NCBI GenBank assembly: GCA_965199945.1
Contig: OZ241354.1
Location: 744,001 to 808,000 of the forward strand
From: VXYL01 sp965199945
GTDB taxonomy: Bacteria > Pseudomonadota > Gammaproteobacteria > Pseudomonadales > Azotimanducaceae
DNA length: 64,000 bases
Direction: 5' to 3'
The translations under genes and the position numbers were made by a program. The notes under the pieces are model-generated. The model was not told the origin of the DNA. It did no database searches and saw only the letters and a list, made by a program, of their open reading frames with translations. Positions 30,900 to 39,296 of this stretch are shown here, piece by piece; positions within the stretch are counted from its first letter, which is position 1, and each line of letters opens with the position of its first letter.

Positions 30900-31203
30900 A
30901 CCAACCCGCCTCCGGCGGTTCGCCTCGGCCCGGCGGACGAAAGGCGACCAGCCATGCGGCTGGGAGATGCGGCAGAGGACGCCGGGGCCTTCGAGCCTTG
31001 GCTGGCAGCTGCGAAGTCGGGAGTTGGGAAGGTCTTGCAAAGACGCGGGCATCGGCAACGGGAAAGCCGCCGAACATGGCAGCGAATCGGCCTTGACGGT
31101 CGCTCGGCAAGCCGCAAGAATGCCTTGCGCTCGAGGGACTCAACACCAAGGGAGTACACCTTAACCAAGCCCTCGAACTGCCTCACGAAACAGGACCACC
31201 TCA

Positions 31204-33222
31204 GTGGAAGCGCCGGTCTATCGGCGCGAGGTGGGCCTGTGGGAACATCAGAAACACTTCGTGAAGCTGGCCTTCGACGCCCATCGCGGGCCGTTCGGGG
31301 CGCGCTTCGTGCTGGCGGATCAGGTGGGCCTCGGCAAGACGCTGCAACTGGCGATGGCCGCGCAGCTAATGGCCCTAGTCGGCGAGAAGCCGGTGCTGGT
31401 GCTGGCGCCGAAGCCGCTCCTGCGGCAGTGGCAGGAAGAGATGGACACGCTGCTTGGGCTGCCGTCGGCGATTTGGACGGGGCGTTTGTGGCTGGACGAA
31501 CGCGGCGTCGAACATCCCGGTGTCGGCGCCGGGGCTATCCGCCACTGCCCGCGGCGCATCGGCATCGTCTCCACCAGCGCCATCACCAGCAACTCGGATG
31601 TCGTGCCGCATCTCGAAGCCATGCGTTTCGAGTGCGTCATGCTGGACGAAGCGCACCGGGTGCGCCGTCGCCGTGTGGGCCAGCGGCCCTACGCCGCCGC
31701 CGAACCGAACAATCTGCTGCGCTTCCTGCGCGCGATCTCGCCGCGCACCAAGAGTCTGCTGCTCGCCACCGCAACGCCGGTGCAGCTGTATCCGGTGGAA
31801 GCATACGACTTGCTCGACGCCTTGGCGGAAGGCTCGCCAGCGGTGCTCGGGGTGCCGGGCAGCCCGTGGCGCGACCCGGCCAAGTCGTTGCCGGTGCTGC
31901 TCGGCAAGGCCGAAGCGCCAACGGACTTCCACGAACGCTGGGACTGGCTGCGCAATCCCTTTCCGCCCGCCGAGGAAGGCCGCGATTTCGAGATTCTGCG
32001 GCGGTCGCTCGAGCTCGAAGACGCCCAAGCCTACGCGCCGGGCAATGCCGTGGAGTCGCTCCGCCCGGCGGACAGAGACCGCGTGAGCGACGTCTTCCCG
32101 CGCTTTCTGGAAAGCCACAATCCCTACATCCGCGCCATCGTGCTGCGTACGCGGGAGTATCTGGAGAACACAGTGGACCCCGAAACTGGCGAACCGCACC
32201 TCGCCCGCGTGGGCGTTCGCCTGCATGGAGACGGCGATGAAGACGCCATCGCCCTGCCGCCCTTCCTGCAGGGCGCCTACCAGCAGGCCGAAGCGTTCTG
32301 CCAACTGCTCGCCGAACGTCTGAACGCGGGGTTCTTCCGCACCATGCTGCTGAGGCGCATCGGCAGCACGATGGTCGCCGGACGCCTCACCGTCGCCAGG
32401 ATGCTGAGCGGCTGGGAGGACGTCGAGAACGACGAGAACGACGAAGACGCGCCGGCGCAGTTCCGCACTCTGGCGGCGAAGGAACGCGCCCTGCTCGAGC
32501 GTCTTGCCGAAACGCTGGAAGCCCACGCGGAGCAGGATCCGAAGTGCGCCGCCGTGCTGCGTCTGCTGAGAGACGACGGCTGGCTTGCCGAAGGCTGCAT
32601 CGTCTTCAGCCAGTTCTACGATTCGGTCTGGTGGCTGGCGAACCAGCTCTCCGCCGAACTGCCGGACGAGCCCGTCGGCATCTACGCTGGCGCGGACCGC
32701 TCCGGCGTGCTGCGCGGCGGCGTGTTCGAGCGGTGCAGCCGGGACGCGCTGAAGGACGCCATTCGCGCGCGCGAGCTGCGCCTGCTCATCGGCACGGATG
32801 CCGCCTCGGAAGGCTTGAACCTGCAACGCCTCGGCACGCTGGTCAACTTGGACCTGCCGTGGAACCCGTCCCGCCTTGAACAGCGCAAAGGCCGCATCCA
32901 ACGCATCGGCCAAGTGCGCTCGGAAGTGGACGTGTGCAACATGCGCTATGCCGGCTCGGTGGAAGATCGCGTCCACGCGCTGCTCTCCGAGCGCTGCGAG
33001 CACATCTCGGCGCTGTTCGGCCAACTGCCGGACACGCTGGAGGACGTTTGGGTACAGGTGGCGCTCGGCGAGCTGGCAGAAGCGCAGCGCACCATCGACG
33101 CCGTGCCACGGCAGCATCCGTTCGCGCTTCGCTACCGCGAAGTGCGGCATGTGGATTGGGAGTCCTGCGCCCGCGTGCTGGACGACGCCGCGCGGCGCGA
33201 GAGGCTGACGAACAGCTGGTAG
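31204..33222 (+). pseudogene. SNF2/DEAH helicase of the defence system, 5'-truncated at the IS end
   Basis: The C-terminal 672 residues of a helicase of the type found next to DUF1156/DUF499. Motifs: LADQVGLGKT (Walker A, Gly42-Thr46), VLAPKPLLRQWQ, MLDEAHRV (DEAH 148-151), ATATPVQ, and in the second RecA domain TDAASEGLNLQ and EQRKGRIQRIGQ. The open frame begins at the first bases after the IS with EAPVYRREVGLWEHQ, the segment that normally leads into the ATPase core. An N-terminal region (expected from relatives, from memory PLD-like, a few hundred residues) is gone. The GTG at 31204 is only the first available codon; no ribosome site of its own is visible. Confidence 0.85.
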
Positions 33223-33284
33223 GGGGCGGGCATCCTCGCATCGGGCGGGTCGCTACGCCAGGCGGCCGCCAGTGCGCGGAGCGC

Positions 33285-33313
33285 TTGGGTTCCAAGCGGC
33301 TGTGCTGTACGCT
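33285..33313 (+). promoter_or_regulatory. Candidate sigma-70 type promoter of the sulfolipid operon
   Basis: TTGGGT (33285-33290), a 17-base spacer and TACGCT (33308-33313) precede the sqdB ribosome site. Spacing is ideal and both hexamers are fair matches. Confidence 0.4.
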
Positions 33314-33348
33314 TCCGCAGACGTTGCGCCTTGATCGGAGGCAGGAAC

Positions 33349-34575
33349 TTGCGGATCGCGGTACTCGGCGGAGACGGCTTCATCGGCTGGCCGACGACGC
33401 TGCACTTCTCGGCGCAGGGGCACGATGTCGCCATCGTGGACAACTTGAGCCGGCGCTGGATCGACACCGAGCTTGGCGTGCAGTCGCTCACGCCGATGGA
33501 TTCCATTCAGGAGCGGCGCCGCATCTGGCGCGAAACGAGCGGCCAGGCGCTCGGCTTCGAGCACATCGACGTCGCCACCGAATACGAACGGTTCAAGGGC
33601 TGGCTGGGGGAGTGGCGGCCGGATGCGGTGGTGCATTTCGCGCAGCAGCGCGCTGCGCCCTATTCGATGAAGAGCGACCTGCACAAGACCTACACCGTCA
33701 ACAACAACGTCAACGCCACCCACAACCTGCTGAACGCCTTGGTGGCGACCGAGCTGGACGCCCACGTGGTGCATCTGGGGACGATGGGCGTGTACGGCTA
33801 CGCCACCGCCGGGGCATCCATTCCCGAGGGCTATCTGAACGTCGAAGTGGCGCTGGACGACGGCCGCAAGGCGGCGCGGGAGATTCTCCATCCCACCGAC
33901 GCCGGCAGCGTCTACCACATGACGAAATGCCTCGATCAGCTGCTGTTCGCCTTCTACGCGAAGAACGACCGGCTGCGCATCACGGACCTCCACCAGGGCA
34001 TCGTCTGGGGCACGCATACCGAGCAGACGCGCCGCCACGAACAGCTGGTGAACCGTTTCGACTACGACGGCGACTACGGCACGGTGCTGAACCGCTTTCT
34101 CATTCAAGCGGCGCTGTCCCACCCGCTCACGGTGCATGGCACCGGCGGCCAGAGCCGGGCGTTCATCCACATCCAGGATTCCGTGCGCTGCATCGAGATC
34201 GCCCTGAAGAACCCGCCGGCGCGGGGCGAACGCACGCGGATCTTCAATCAGATGACGGAAGTGCATCGCGTGCGCGATTTGGCGAATCTGGTCGCCAAGC
34301 TCACCGGCGCGGAAATCGCCTACCTGCCGAATCCGCGCCAGGAAGCGGCCGAGAACGAGCTCGTGGTGCGCAACGAGCAGTTCCTCGCTCTCGGCCTGGA
34401 GCCGGTGCGGCTGCAGGACGGCCTGCTCGCCGAACTGGTGGATGTCGCGCGCAAGTACATCCACCGCGTGGATCGCTCGCGCATTCCGAGCACGTCCGCG
34501 TGGACCCGCGAACTCGCCGCCAATCTGGTGACGCAGGTCGAGCGCCAGCCGGAGAAAAGCAACGGCGCGCGCTGA
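33349..34575 (+). CDS. sqdB: UDP-sulfoquinovose synthase
   Basis: Makes UDP-sulfoquinovose from UDP-glucose and sulfite, the head group of sulfolipid SQDG. This is an NAD-dependent SDR (408 residues). The nucleotide site is VLGGDGFIGW (Gly7-Gly13) and the catalytic Tyr-x3-Lys is YHMTK (Tyr189, Lys193). The SQD1-specific segments are DNLSRRWIDTELGVQSLTP, HFAQQRAAPYSMKSD, NNVNATHNLLNA and TDLHQGIVWGTHTEQT. The start TTG 33349 lies 8 bases after GGAGG and gives MRIAVLGGDG; a TTG at 33331 would add six residues before the nucleotide site. It leads an operon with a GT8 glycosyltransferase and an SDR. Confidence 0.95.
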   Translation: MRIAVLGGDGFIGWPTTLHFSAQGHDVAIVDNLSRRWIDTELGVQSLTPMDSIQERRRIWRETSGQALGFEHIDVATEYERFKGWLGEWRPDAVVHFAQQRAAPYSMKSDLHKTYTVNNNVNATHNLLNALVATELDAHVVHLGTMGVYGYATAGASIPEGYLNVEVALDDGRKAAREILHPTDAGSVYHMTKCLDQLLFAFYAKNDRLRITDLHQGIVWGTHTEQTRRHEQLVNRFDYDGDYGTVLNRFLIQAALSHPLTVHGTGGQSRAFIHIQDSVRCIEIALKNPPARGERTRIFNQMTEVHRVRDLANLVAKLTGAEIAYLPNPRQEAAENELVVRNEQFLALGLEPVRLQDGLLAELVDVARKYIHRVDRSRIPSTSAWTRELAANLVTQVERQPEKSNGAR

Positions 34576-34603
34576 CGACATCGGCGCTTGCGCCTACGTC
34601 ACC

Positions 34604-35377
34604 TTGGTCACCAACGCGGACTACGGCCTTGGCGCGCTGGCGCTGGCGCGTTCGCTGCGGGCCGTGGGCAGCCGTGCGCCGCTGGTCGTGCTGGCGACGG
34701 AACGCGCCGCTCGGCTGGACGAGTTGGCGAGCCTGGGCTGCATCGTTCAGCCGGTGCAGCAACTGCCGCTTTCGGAGGCGTTCCGCGCCCGCCACTGCCG
34801 GGAGAGCCAGCACGCGCTTGCGCCGTTCACCAAGGGCGTGAAGCCCGACTTCCACGACCCGCTGGACAACTTCTGCAAACTGGCGCTGTGGAAGCTCACG
34901 GAGTATCGGCGCGTGGTCTTCCTGGACGCCGACACGCTGGTGGTGCAGAACATTGACAAGCTGTTCGGCTATCCGGAGTTCTGCGCCGCGCCGAACCTCT
35001 ACGAGACCCTTGCAGACATGCACCGCCTGAACTCGGGCGTGTTCGTGGCGCAGCCCAGCACGGCCACGTTCGATGCCATGCTGGCGAAGCTGGATGCGCC
35101 CGGGGTCTTCTGGCGGCGCACGGACCAGACGTTTCTCGAACGCTACTTTCCGGACTGGCATGGCCTGCCGTATACCTGCAACGCGCTGCAGTACCTCTAC
35201 TTCAATCTGCCGCAGCTATGGCGCTGGAAGAGCATTCGCGTCGTCCACTACCAATACGAAAAGCCGTGGCAGGAGAACCATCCCAAGGCGGACTCGCTCA
35301 AGCCGCTGATCGACCTGTGGCGCACGGTTCTGGAAGGCAAGCCCTTGCCGTCGAACCTCGCCGATCCATGCCCGTGA
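34604..35377 (+). CDS. GT8 glycosyltransferase, sqdD-like
   Basis: A glycogenin-like family 8 glycosyltransferase. The metal-binding DxD is FLDADTLVV (Asp108-Asp110 from TTG 34604), with RLNSGVFVAQPS, DQTFLERYF and VVHYQYEKPWQ as further GT8 marks. In Rhodobacter sphaeroides the sulfolipid gene sqdD encodes a glycogenin-like transferase, so transfer of sulfoquinovose is likely. The start is odd: the first beta strand (AYVTLVTNADYG) begins before the TTG at 34604, and the open frame reaches back into the end of sqdB with no ATG, GTG or TTG. A non-standard start or coupling to sqdB is possible; the true N-terminus may be near 34577. Confidence 0.85.
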   Translation: MVTNADYGLGALALARSLRAVGSRAPLVVLATERAARLDELASLGCIVQPVQQLPLSEAFRARHCRESQHALAPFTKGVKPDFHDPLDNFCKLALWKLTEYRRVVFLDADTLVVQNIDKLFGYPEFCAAPNLYETLADMHRLNSGVFVAQPSTATFDAMLAKLDAPGVFWRRTDQTFLERYFPDWHGLPYTCNALQYLYFNLPQLWRWKSIRVVHYQYEKPWQENHPKADSLKPLIDLWRTVLEGKPLPSNLADPCP

Positions 35378-35414
35378 GCGGGCAGACGCGCCAAAGAACA
35401 CAAGCCGCAGCGCC

Positions 35415-36326
35415 ATGCGCGTCGCGCTGACCGGCGCCAGCGGCATCGTCGGCCGGTTCGTCGCCACGCGGCTGTTGGCGGAGGGCGTCGATGTTCGCGG
35501 CTTGGCGCGGCCGGGCAGCGACACGCGGGGCTTGGAGGGCTGCCAGTGGGTGTGCGGCGACATGGCGGACGAAAGCGCATTGGCGACGCTGCTGCGCGGC
35601 GCAGACGCCCTCGTGCATTGCGCCTTCAGCCACGCGCCTGGCCGCTACCGGGGCGGCGAAGGCGCGGACCGCATGGCGTTCTGGCGCAGCAATCTCATGG
35701 CCGGAATCGCATTGCTGGAACAAGCGCGGCTGGCCGGCGCGAGCAGAGTCGTGTTGCTGTCCAGCCGCGCGGTGTTCGGCGCCGACTCGCCGGCGGCACA
35801 TTCCGTGGACGACGATGCGCGGCCGGTTCCAGACACTTTCTACGGCGCCCTCAAGCTGGCCCTCGAAGCCCACGCCAGCGCGTTTTCGGCCGTCGACGGC
35901 CTTTGCTGCGCGGCCCTGCGTCCAACGGGCGTCTACGGCATCGTGCATCCTCTCGAACGCAGCAAGTGGTTCGACCTCGCGCTGGCCTTGCGGCGGAACG
36001 ACCCGCTGCCGCCGGCCCGCCTCGCCACCGAAGTGCATGGCCGCGACGTGGCGGCGGCGGTGTGGCTGCTGCTGACGGCGCCCCGCGAACAGGTGCGTGG
36101 CCGCGCCTTCAACTGCGCCGACCTCGCCGTGGACAGCCGCGACGTGATGGCGGCATTGGCCGAGCGCATGGACATCGCCGCCGACTTGCCGCGGCCGGCG
36201 AGCAACGCCCTTCGGCATCCCATGCGTTCGCCGGCGTTGCGGGCGCTCGGCTGGCGACCCGGCGGCAAAGCGCTCCTCACCGAGACGCTCGACGAGCTTG
36301 CCGAGGCGATCCGCGCACTCCCGTGA
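35415..36326 (+). CDS. NAD(P)-dependent SDR epimerase/reductase, sqdC position
   Basis: A 303-residue extended SDR. Nucleotide-binding LTGASGIVGRF (Gly7-Gly13), catalytic LLSSRAVFG Ser, and YGALK (Tyr143, Lys147) are all present, so it should be active. It follows the GT8 gene by 37 bases. The order synthase, glycosyltransferase, reductase is the same as sqdBDC in Rhodobacter, where sqdC is reductase-like and acts after glycosyl transfer. That makes a sulfolipid role plausible, but the protein could also be a general sugar-nucleotide epimerase. It converges on the exonuclease gene with 4 bases between stops. Confidence 0.85.
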   Translation: MRVALTGASGIVGRFVATRLLAEGVDVRGLARPGSDTRGLEGCQWVCGDMADESALATLLRGADALVHCAFSHAPGRYRGGEGADRMAFWRSNLMAGIALLEQARLAGASRVVLLSSRAVFGADSPAAHSVDDDARPVPDTFYGALKLALEAHASAFSAVDGLCCAALRPTGVYGIVHPLERSKWFDLALALRRNDPLPPARLATEVHGRDVAAAVWLLLTAPREQVRGRAFNCADLAVDSRDVMAALAERMDIAADLPRPASNALRHPMRSPALRALGWRPGGKALLTETLDELAEAIRALP

Positions 36327-36330
36327 AACG

Positions 36331-37203
36331 CTAATTCCGCCAGCGACGGGGCCGCGTCGGCAGACCGCCCAAGGTCTTGGCCATCGTCTCGAACCGTTCC
36401 CGGTGCGCTCCTCGCCAGCGCAGATCGTCCAAGGATTCCGCAAGCGGCACGTCTTCCACCAAGGTCGCCAGCGTTTTGTAGAGGGCGACTTCCTCGCGCA
36501 TGGCTTGCAGCGTGGCGGCGAGGCGCATGGCGCCGCGCAGCTTCACGTCCCAGTCGGCGGAAAGACGCGGTATGGCTTCCACGGTGCCGTATCTGGCGAG
36601 CAGCGCCGCAGCGGTCTTGGCGCCGAAGCCGGGCACGCCCGGAATGCCGTCGGCCGTGTCTCCAACCAGCGCCAGCCAGTCCGGAATGCTCGCCGGGTCG
36701 CAGCCGTGCTTCCGGCGCACGCCATCTTCGTCGATCACGCGCTTGCGGATGCGGTCCACCAGCACCAGCCGATTGCCGGTCGCGCATTGGCCGAGGTCCT
36801 TGTCCGGCGAGAGAATCCGCACTTGCGCCACGTCGTCGCGCCAACGCCGGGCGGCGCTGGCCAGCGCATCGTCCGCCTCAAAGCGGGCCATCGACCAGAC
36901 GGTAATGCCGAGCGCGGCAACCGCTTCTTCCACGAGGTCGAACTGGGCGACGATGTTCGGATCCATGCCTTCGCCCGTCTTGTAGCCGTCGAAGAGGTCG
37001 TTGCGGAACGACTCGATGGGATTGTCGAAGGCCACCGCCAAGTGCGTCGCGCGCTCTTCAGGGTCGTCGAGCAGGTAGAGCAGAGACGCCACCACGCCGA
37101 CCGTGGCTTTCACGTCCCGGCCATCCGGGGCGAGACGTTCGGGGCGCTTGGCGTAGTGGGCGCGGAACAGCTCGAAAGTGCCGTCGATGAGGTGCAGTCG
37201 CAT
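36331..37203 (-). CDS. 5'-3' exonuclease (FEN/PolA N-terminal type)
   Basis: A 290-residue stand-alone relative of the 5'-3' exonuclease domain of DNA polymerase I. Metal-binding acidic residues sit in HLIDGTFELFRAHY, RFEADDALASAA and ILSPDKDLGQCATG. The helix-hairpin-helix DNA-binding segment is ALVGDTADGIPGVPGFGAKTAAALLARYG. It processes flaps or RNA primers. ATG 37203 is 26 bases after the amidase stop on the same strand, so the MATE-amidase-exonuclease genes form one run. Confidence 0.92.
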   Translation of the reverse strand: MRLHLIDGTFELFRAHYAKRPERLAPDGRDVKATVGVVASLLYLLDDPEERATHLAVAFDNPIESFRNDLFDGYKTGEGMDPNIVAQFDLVEEAVAALGITVWSMARFEADDALASAARRWRDDVAQVRILSPDKDLGQCATGNRLVLVDRIRKRVIDEDGVRRKHGCDPASIPDWLALVGDTADGIPGVPGFGAKTAAALLARYGTVEAIPRLSADWDVKLRGAMRLAATLQAMREEVALYKTLATLVEDVPLAESLDDLRWRGAHRERFETMAKTLGGLPTRPRRWRN

Positions 37204-37233
37204 GGCCGTGGCTCCCGTTCTCGTTCGGTGGCG

Positions 37234-37677
37234 TCAGATTCTCGAATACTGCTCTTCGATGCTGCGCCGGTGGACGTCGTCGCGCTCCCGCAGCAGCGCC
37301 GAGCGCGACCACTCCGCGAGCGCCTTCATCGGAAAACGGCGACCTGGGCAGGTGGTCTTCGGTGTGCCGCGCACCTGCCGGTGGGCGCCGAGCTGCCAAT
37401 CCGGATAGCGCAGCTTGAGCTGCAGCAGCAGCGCCTTCAACGCGGCCATTTGCGCTGGCGAGGGCACGGCGGCGTCGAAATCGCCGTCGAGCGCGATGCC
37501 AATGCTGCGCGGATGCTGGCCGCGTTCCGCTTCCGCCAGTTCGGCTCGACACGCCCCGTTCTCGTCGATGCGGTAGTGGAAACGCCCGCCGGGGCAGCCG
37601 CCGCCGTGGAGCAGCACGAAACGCACGCCGCCGCGCGCCTTCCCGGGAGCGTCCGGGCGCACCGTGGCAGCACTCAC
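37234..37677 (-). CDS. N-acetylmuramoyl-L-alanine amidase (PGRP/amidase_2 type)
   Basis: A compact 147-residue amidase domain that cuts the bond between MurNAc and the peptide stem. Visible marks are FVLLHGGG (first zinc His), FHYRIDENGAC, SIGIALDGDFD, LRYPDWQLGAHRQV (second His) and TTCPGRRFP (Cys ligand). There is no signal peptide, unusual for an enzyme of peptidoglycan, so it may act on recycled wall fragments in the cytoplasm or be released otherwise. The GTG start at 37677 overlaps the MATE stop (GTGA). Confidence 0.85.
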   Translation of the reverse strand: MSAATVRPDAPGKARGGVRFVLLHGGGCPGGRFHYRIDENGACRAELAEAERGQHPRSIGIALDGDFDAAVPSPAQMAALKALLLQLKLRYPDWQLGAHRQVRGTPKTTCPGRRFPMKALAEWSRSALLRERDDVHRRSIEEQYSRI

Positions 37678-39080
37678 GCCGCGGCCATGGCGCGCCCGAT
37701 GCCGCGCTTCACTGCATGGCGGTTCCAGTACCAAGCGGCCACCCCCACCGCGACGTTGGCGAACGCCATCGCCGCGAAGATGCCGACGTAGCCCCAGAGC
37801 ATGTTGCCGAGGATCGTCAACGGCACGTAGCAGCCGAGGGTGCGCACGAAGGAAATCACCAGCGGCGGCAGCGGCTGCCCGAGGGCGTTGAAGCAGGAGG
37901 TGGCGACCTGCATGAGGCCCATGAATCCGATGGACAGCGGGATGATCCAGAAGAACGCCTGCGCGACTTCCACCACCGTGGGATGGGGGTCGATCCAGCC
38001 CACAATGGCCTCGCCGACCACCGCGAGCACGGCGAAGGTCACCACGCCCCACGCCAGGCAGAACCAGTTGCACTGGCGCAGCGCCACGCGCACACGGTGG
38101 AAGTTGCCAGCGCCCCAGTTCTGGCCGACGAACGGCGCGATGGAGGACGACGCCGACCACAGCACCATATGCACCATCGTCTCCACGCGCTGCGCCACGG
38201 TGTAGCCGGCCACCACCTCGTGGCCGTGCTCCGCCAGCAGCCGGGTGGCGACCAGCATGGAGATCGGCTGCACCAGGGCGCTGGTGGTGGCGGGAATGCC
38301 CACGTGCATGATGGCCCGCCAGGAGTCCAGCAGTCCGGCAAGCGACCAGCTCACCATCCGCACGCGCACCAGGATCGCCACGTAGAGGACGACGCTGAAC
38401 ACCCGCGACGCCACGTAGGCCCACGCCGCGCCGGCGATGCCGAGTTCCGGTACGCCGAACAGGCCGAAGATCAGCACCGGCCCCAAGCCGATCTGCAGCA
38501 TGGAGCCGGTGGTCATCACCACGCCCGGGCTGGCGGCGCTGCCGGTGGCGCGCAGCAGGGTGGAACCCACCATCGACAGCATGAACAGCGGAAAGCCGAG
38601 CATGTAGACGCTCAAGTACTGCGTCGCCATGGCCAGCACCTCGCCTCTGGCGCCGAGCAGCGCGAGCAGGTCTTCGGCAAGCAGAAAGCTCGCGCCGCCA
38701 ATCGCCACGCCGACGATCAGCACCAGCAGTTCCGCGTGCGCCACCAGCCGAGCGGCGCTGCGCCGGTCTCCGGCGCCGTAGGCGCGGGCGATGACCGAGG
38801 ACGCGCCGGTGCCGATGCCGCCGGCGAAGGCGAACAGGAAGATCGTGATCGGAAAGGCGAAGCCCATCGCCGCCAGCGCTTCGGTGCCGACGACGCCGAG
38901 ATAGGCCGCCTCCGCCAGGCGGGCGACGTTCATCGACAGCGAGCCCAGCGTCATGAACGAGCCGAGCCGGAGCAGATGCAGCCCAACGCTGCCTTCCGTG
39001 AAGCCAGCAAGCCGCGCCATGCGCCGAGCCCGCCGGCGCACCTGCGGCGACGCCCGGCGCGTGGACGCGCTACTCCGCAT
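37674..39080 (-). CDS. MATE-family multidrug efflux transporter
   Basis: A 468-residue membrane protein with about 12 hydrophobic segments, of the MATE (NorM/DinF) type, exporting drugs or metabolites with Na+ or H+. Family marks are the N-terminal FTEGSVGLHLLRLGSFMTLGSLSMNVARLAEAAYLG and the repeated half beginning GLLDSWRAIMHVGIPATTSALVQP. The start is uncertain: ATG 39080 gives a basic 20-residue leader; ATG 39020 (MARLAGFTEG) gives 448 residues, closer to usual. Neither has a strong ribosome site. Its stop overlaps the amidase start. Confidence 0.9.
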   Translation of the reverse strand: MRSSASTRRASPQVRRRARRMARLAGFTEGSVGLHLLRLGSFMTLGSLSMNVARLAEAAYLGVVGTEALAAMGFAFPITIFLFAFAGGIGTGASSVIARAYGAGDRRSAARLVAHAELLVLIVGVAIGGASFLLAEDLLALLGARGEVLAMATQYLSVYMLGFPLFMLSMVGSTLLRATGSAASPGVVMTTGSMLQIGLGPVLIFGLFGVPELGIAGAAWAYVASRVFSVVLYVAILVRVRMVSWSLAGLLDSWRAIMHVGIPATTSALVQPISMLVATRLLAEHGHEVVAGYTVAQRVETMVHMVLWSASSSIAPFVGQNWGAGNFHRVRVALRQCNWFCLAWGVVTFAVLAVVGEAIVGWIDPHPTVVEVAQAFFWIIPLSIGFMGLMQVATSCFNALGQPLPPLVISFVRTLGCYVPLTILGNMLWGYVGIFAAMAFANVAVGVAAWYWNRHAVKRGIGRAMAAA

Positions 39081-39193
39081 GGAGGCGGACTGTATGGAGC
39101 CCCTCGTGCTGGTCGGACGGGACGCGGGCCGGGAAGCGGAGCAGTCGTGGGAATGCGCACATGGACGATCCATCATAGCTTGCGCGCGTTCGC

Positions 39194-39207
39194 GTTTGCT
39201 TCGCAAA
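39194..39207. repeat. Reverse copy of the hairpin motif at 150-170
   Basis: GTTTGCTTCGCAAA is the reverse complement of the core of the hairpin at 153-167 (GTTTGCGAAGCAAAC, apart from its last base). It lies in the 216-bp gap between the divergent MATE and LarA-like genes. Two copies suggest a small dispersed repeat. Nothing else stands out in the gap. Confidence 0.45.
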
Positions 39208-39296
39208 GCCATCGCAACGCACCCGCCGAGTCGAGACGCCGGCGGCGCGCCGCGCTTTGGTAGGCTTCGCTTCCGGCGCGGATCGGATGGCGGGCG

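Larger units (their letters stand above)
29630..31203. mobile_element. IS3-family insertion sequence
   Basis: The element runs from TGAGCTGGTCCTG at its left end to CAGGACCACCTCA at its right. The two ends are imperfect inverted repeats of about 27 bp (sharing TGGTCCTG and TGAGGCAGT) and the similarity continues inward through TTAAGGTGTA-type sequence. It carries orfA and orfB with the IS3 DDE pattern. At 1574 bp it is a little long for IS3 because 388 bp follow orfB. The bases flanking the ends (CTG left, GTG right) give no clear target duplication, which fits a deletion next to the insertion. Both neighbouring genes are truncated exactly at its ends. Confidence 0.9.

Noticed and set aside
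30967..31164. A 65-codon frame in the distal IS region as a passenger gene
   Set aside because: No start signal, no similarity, biased composition; treated as non-coding IS end.
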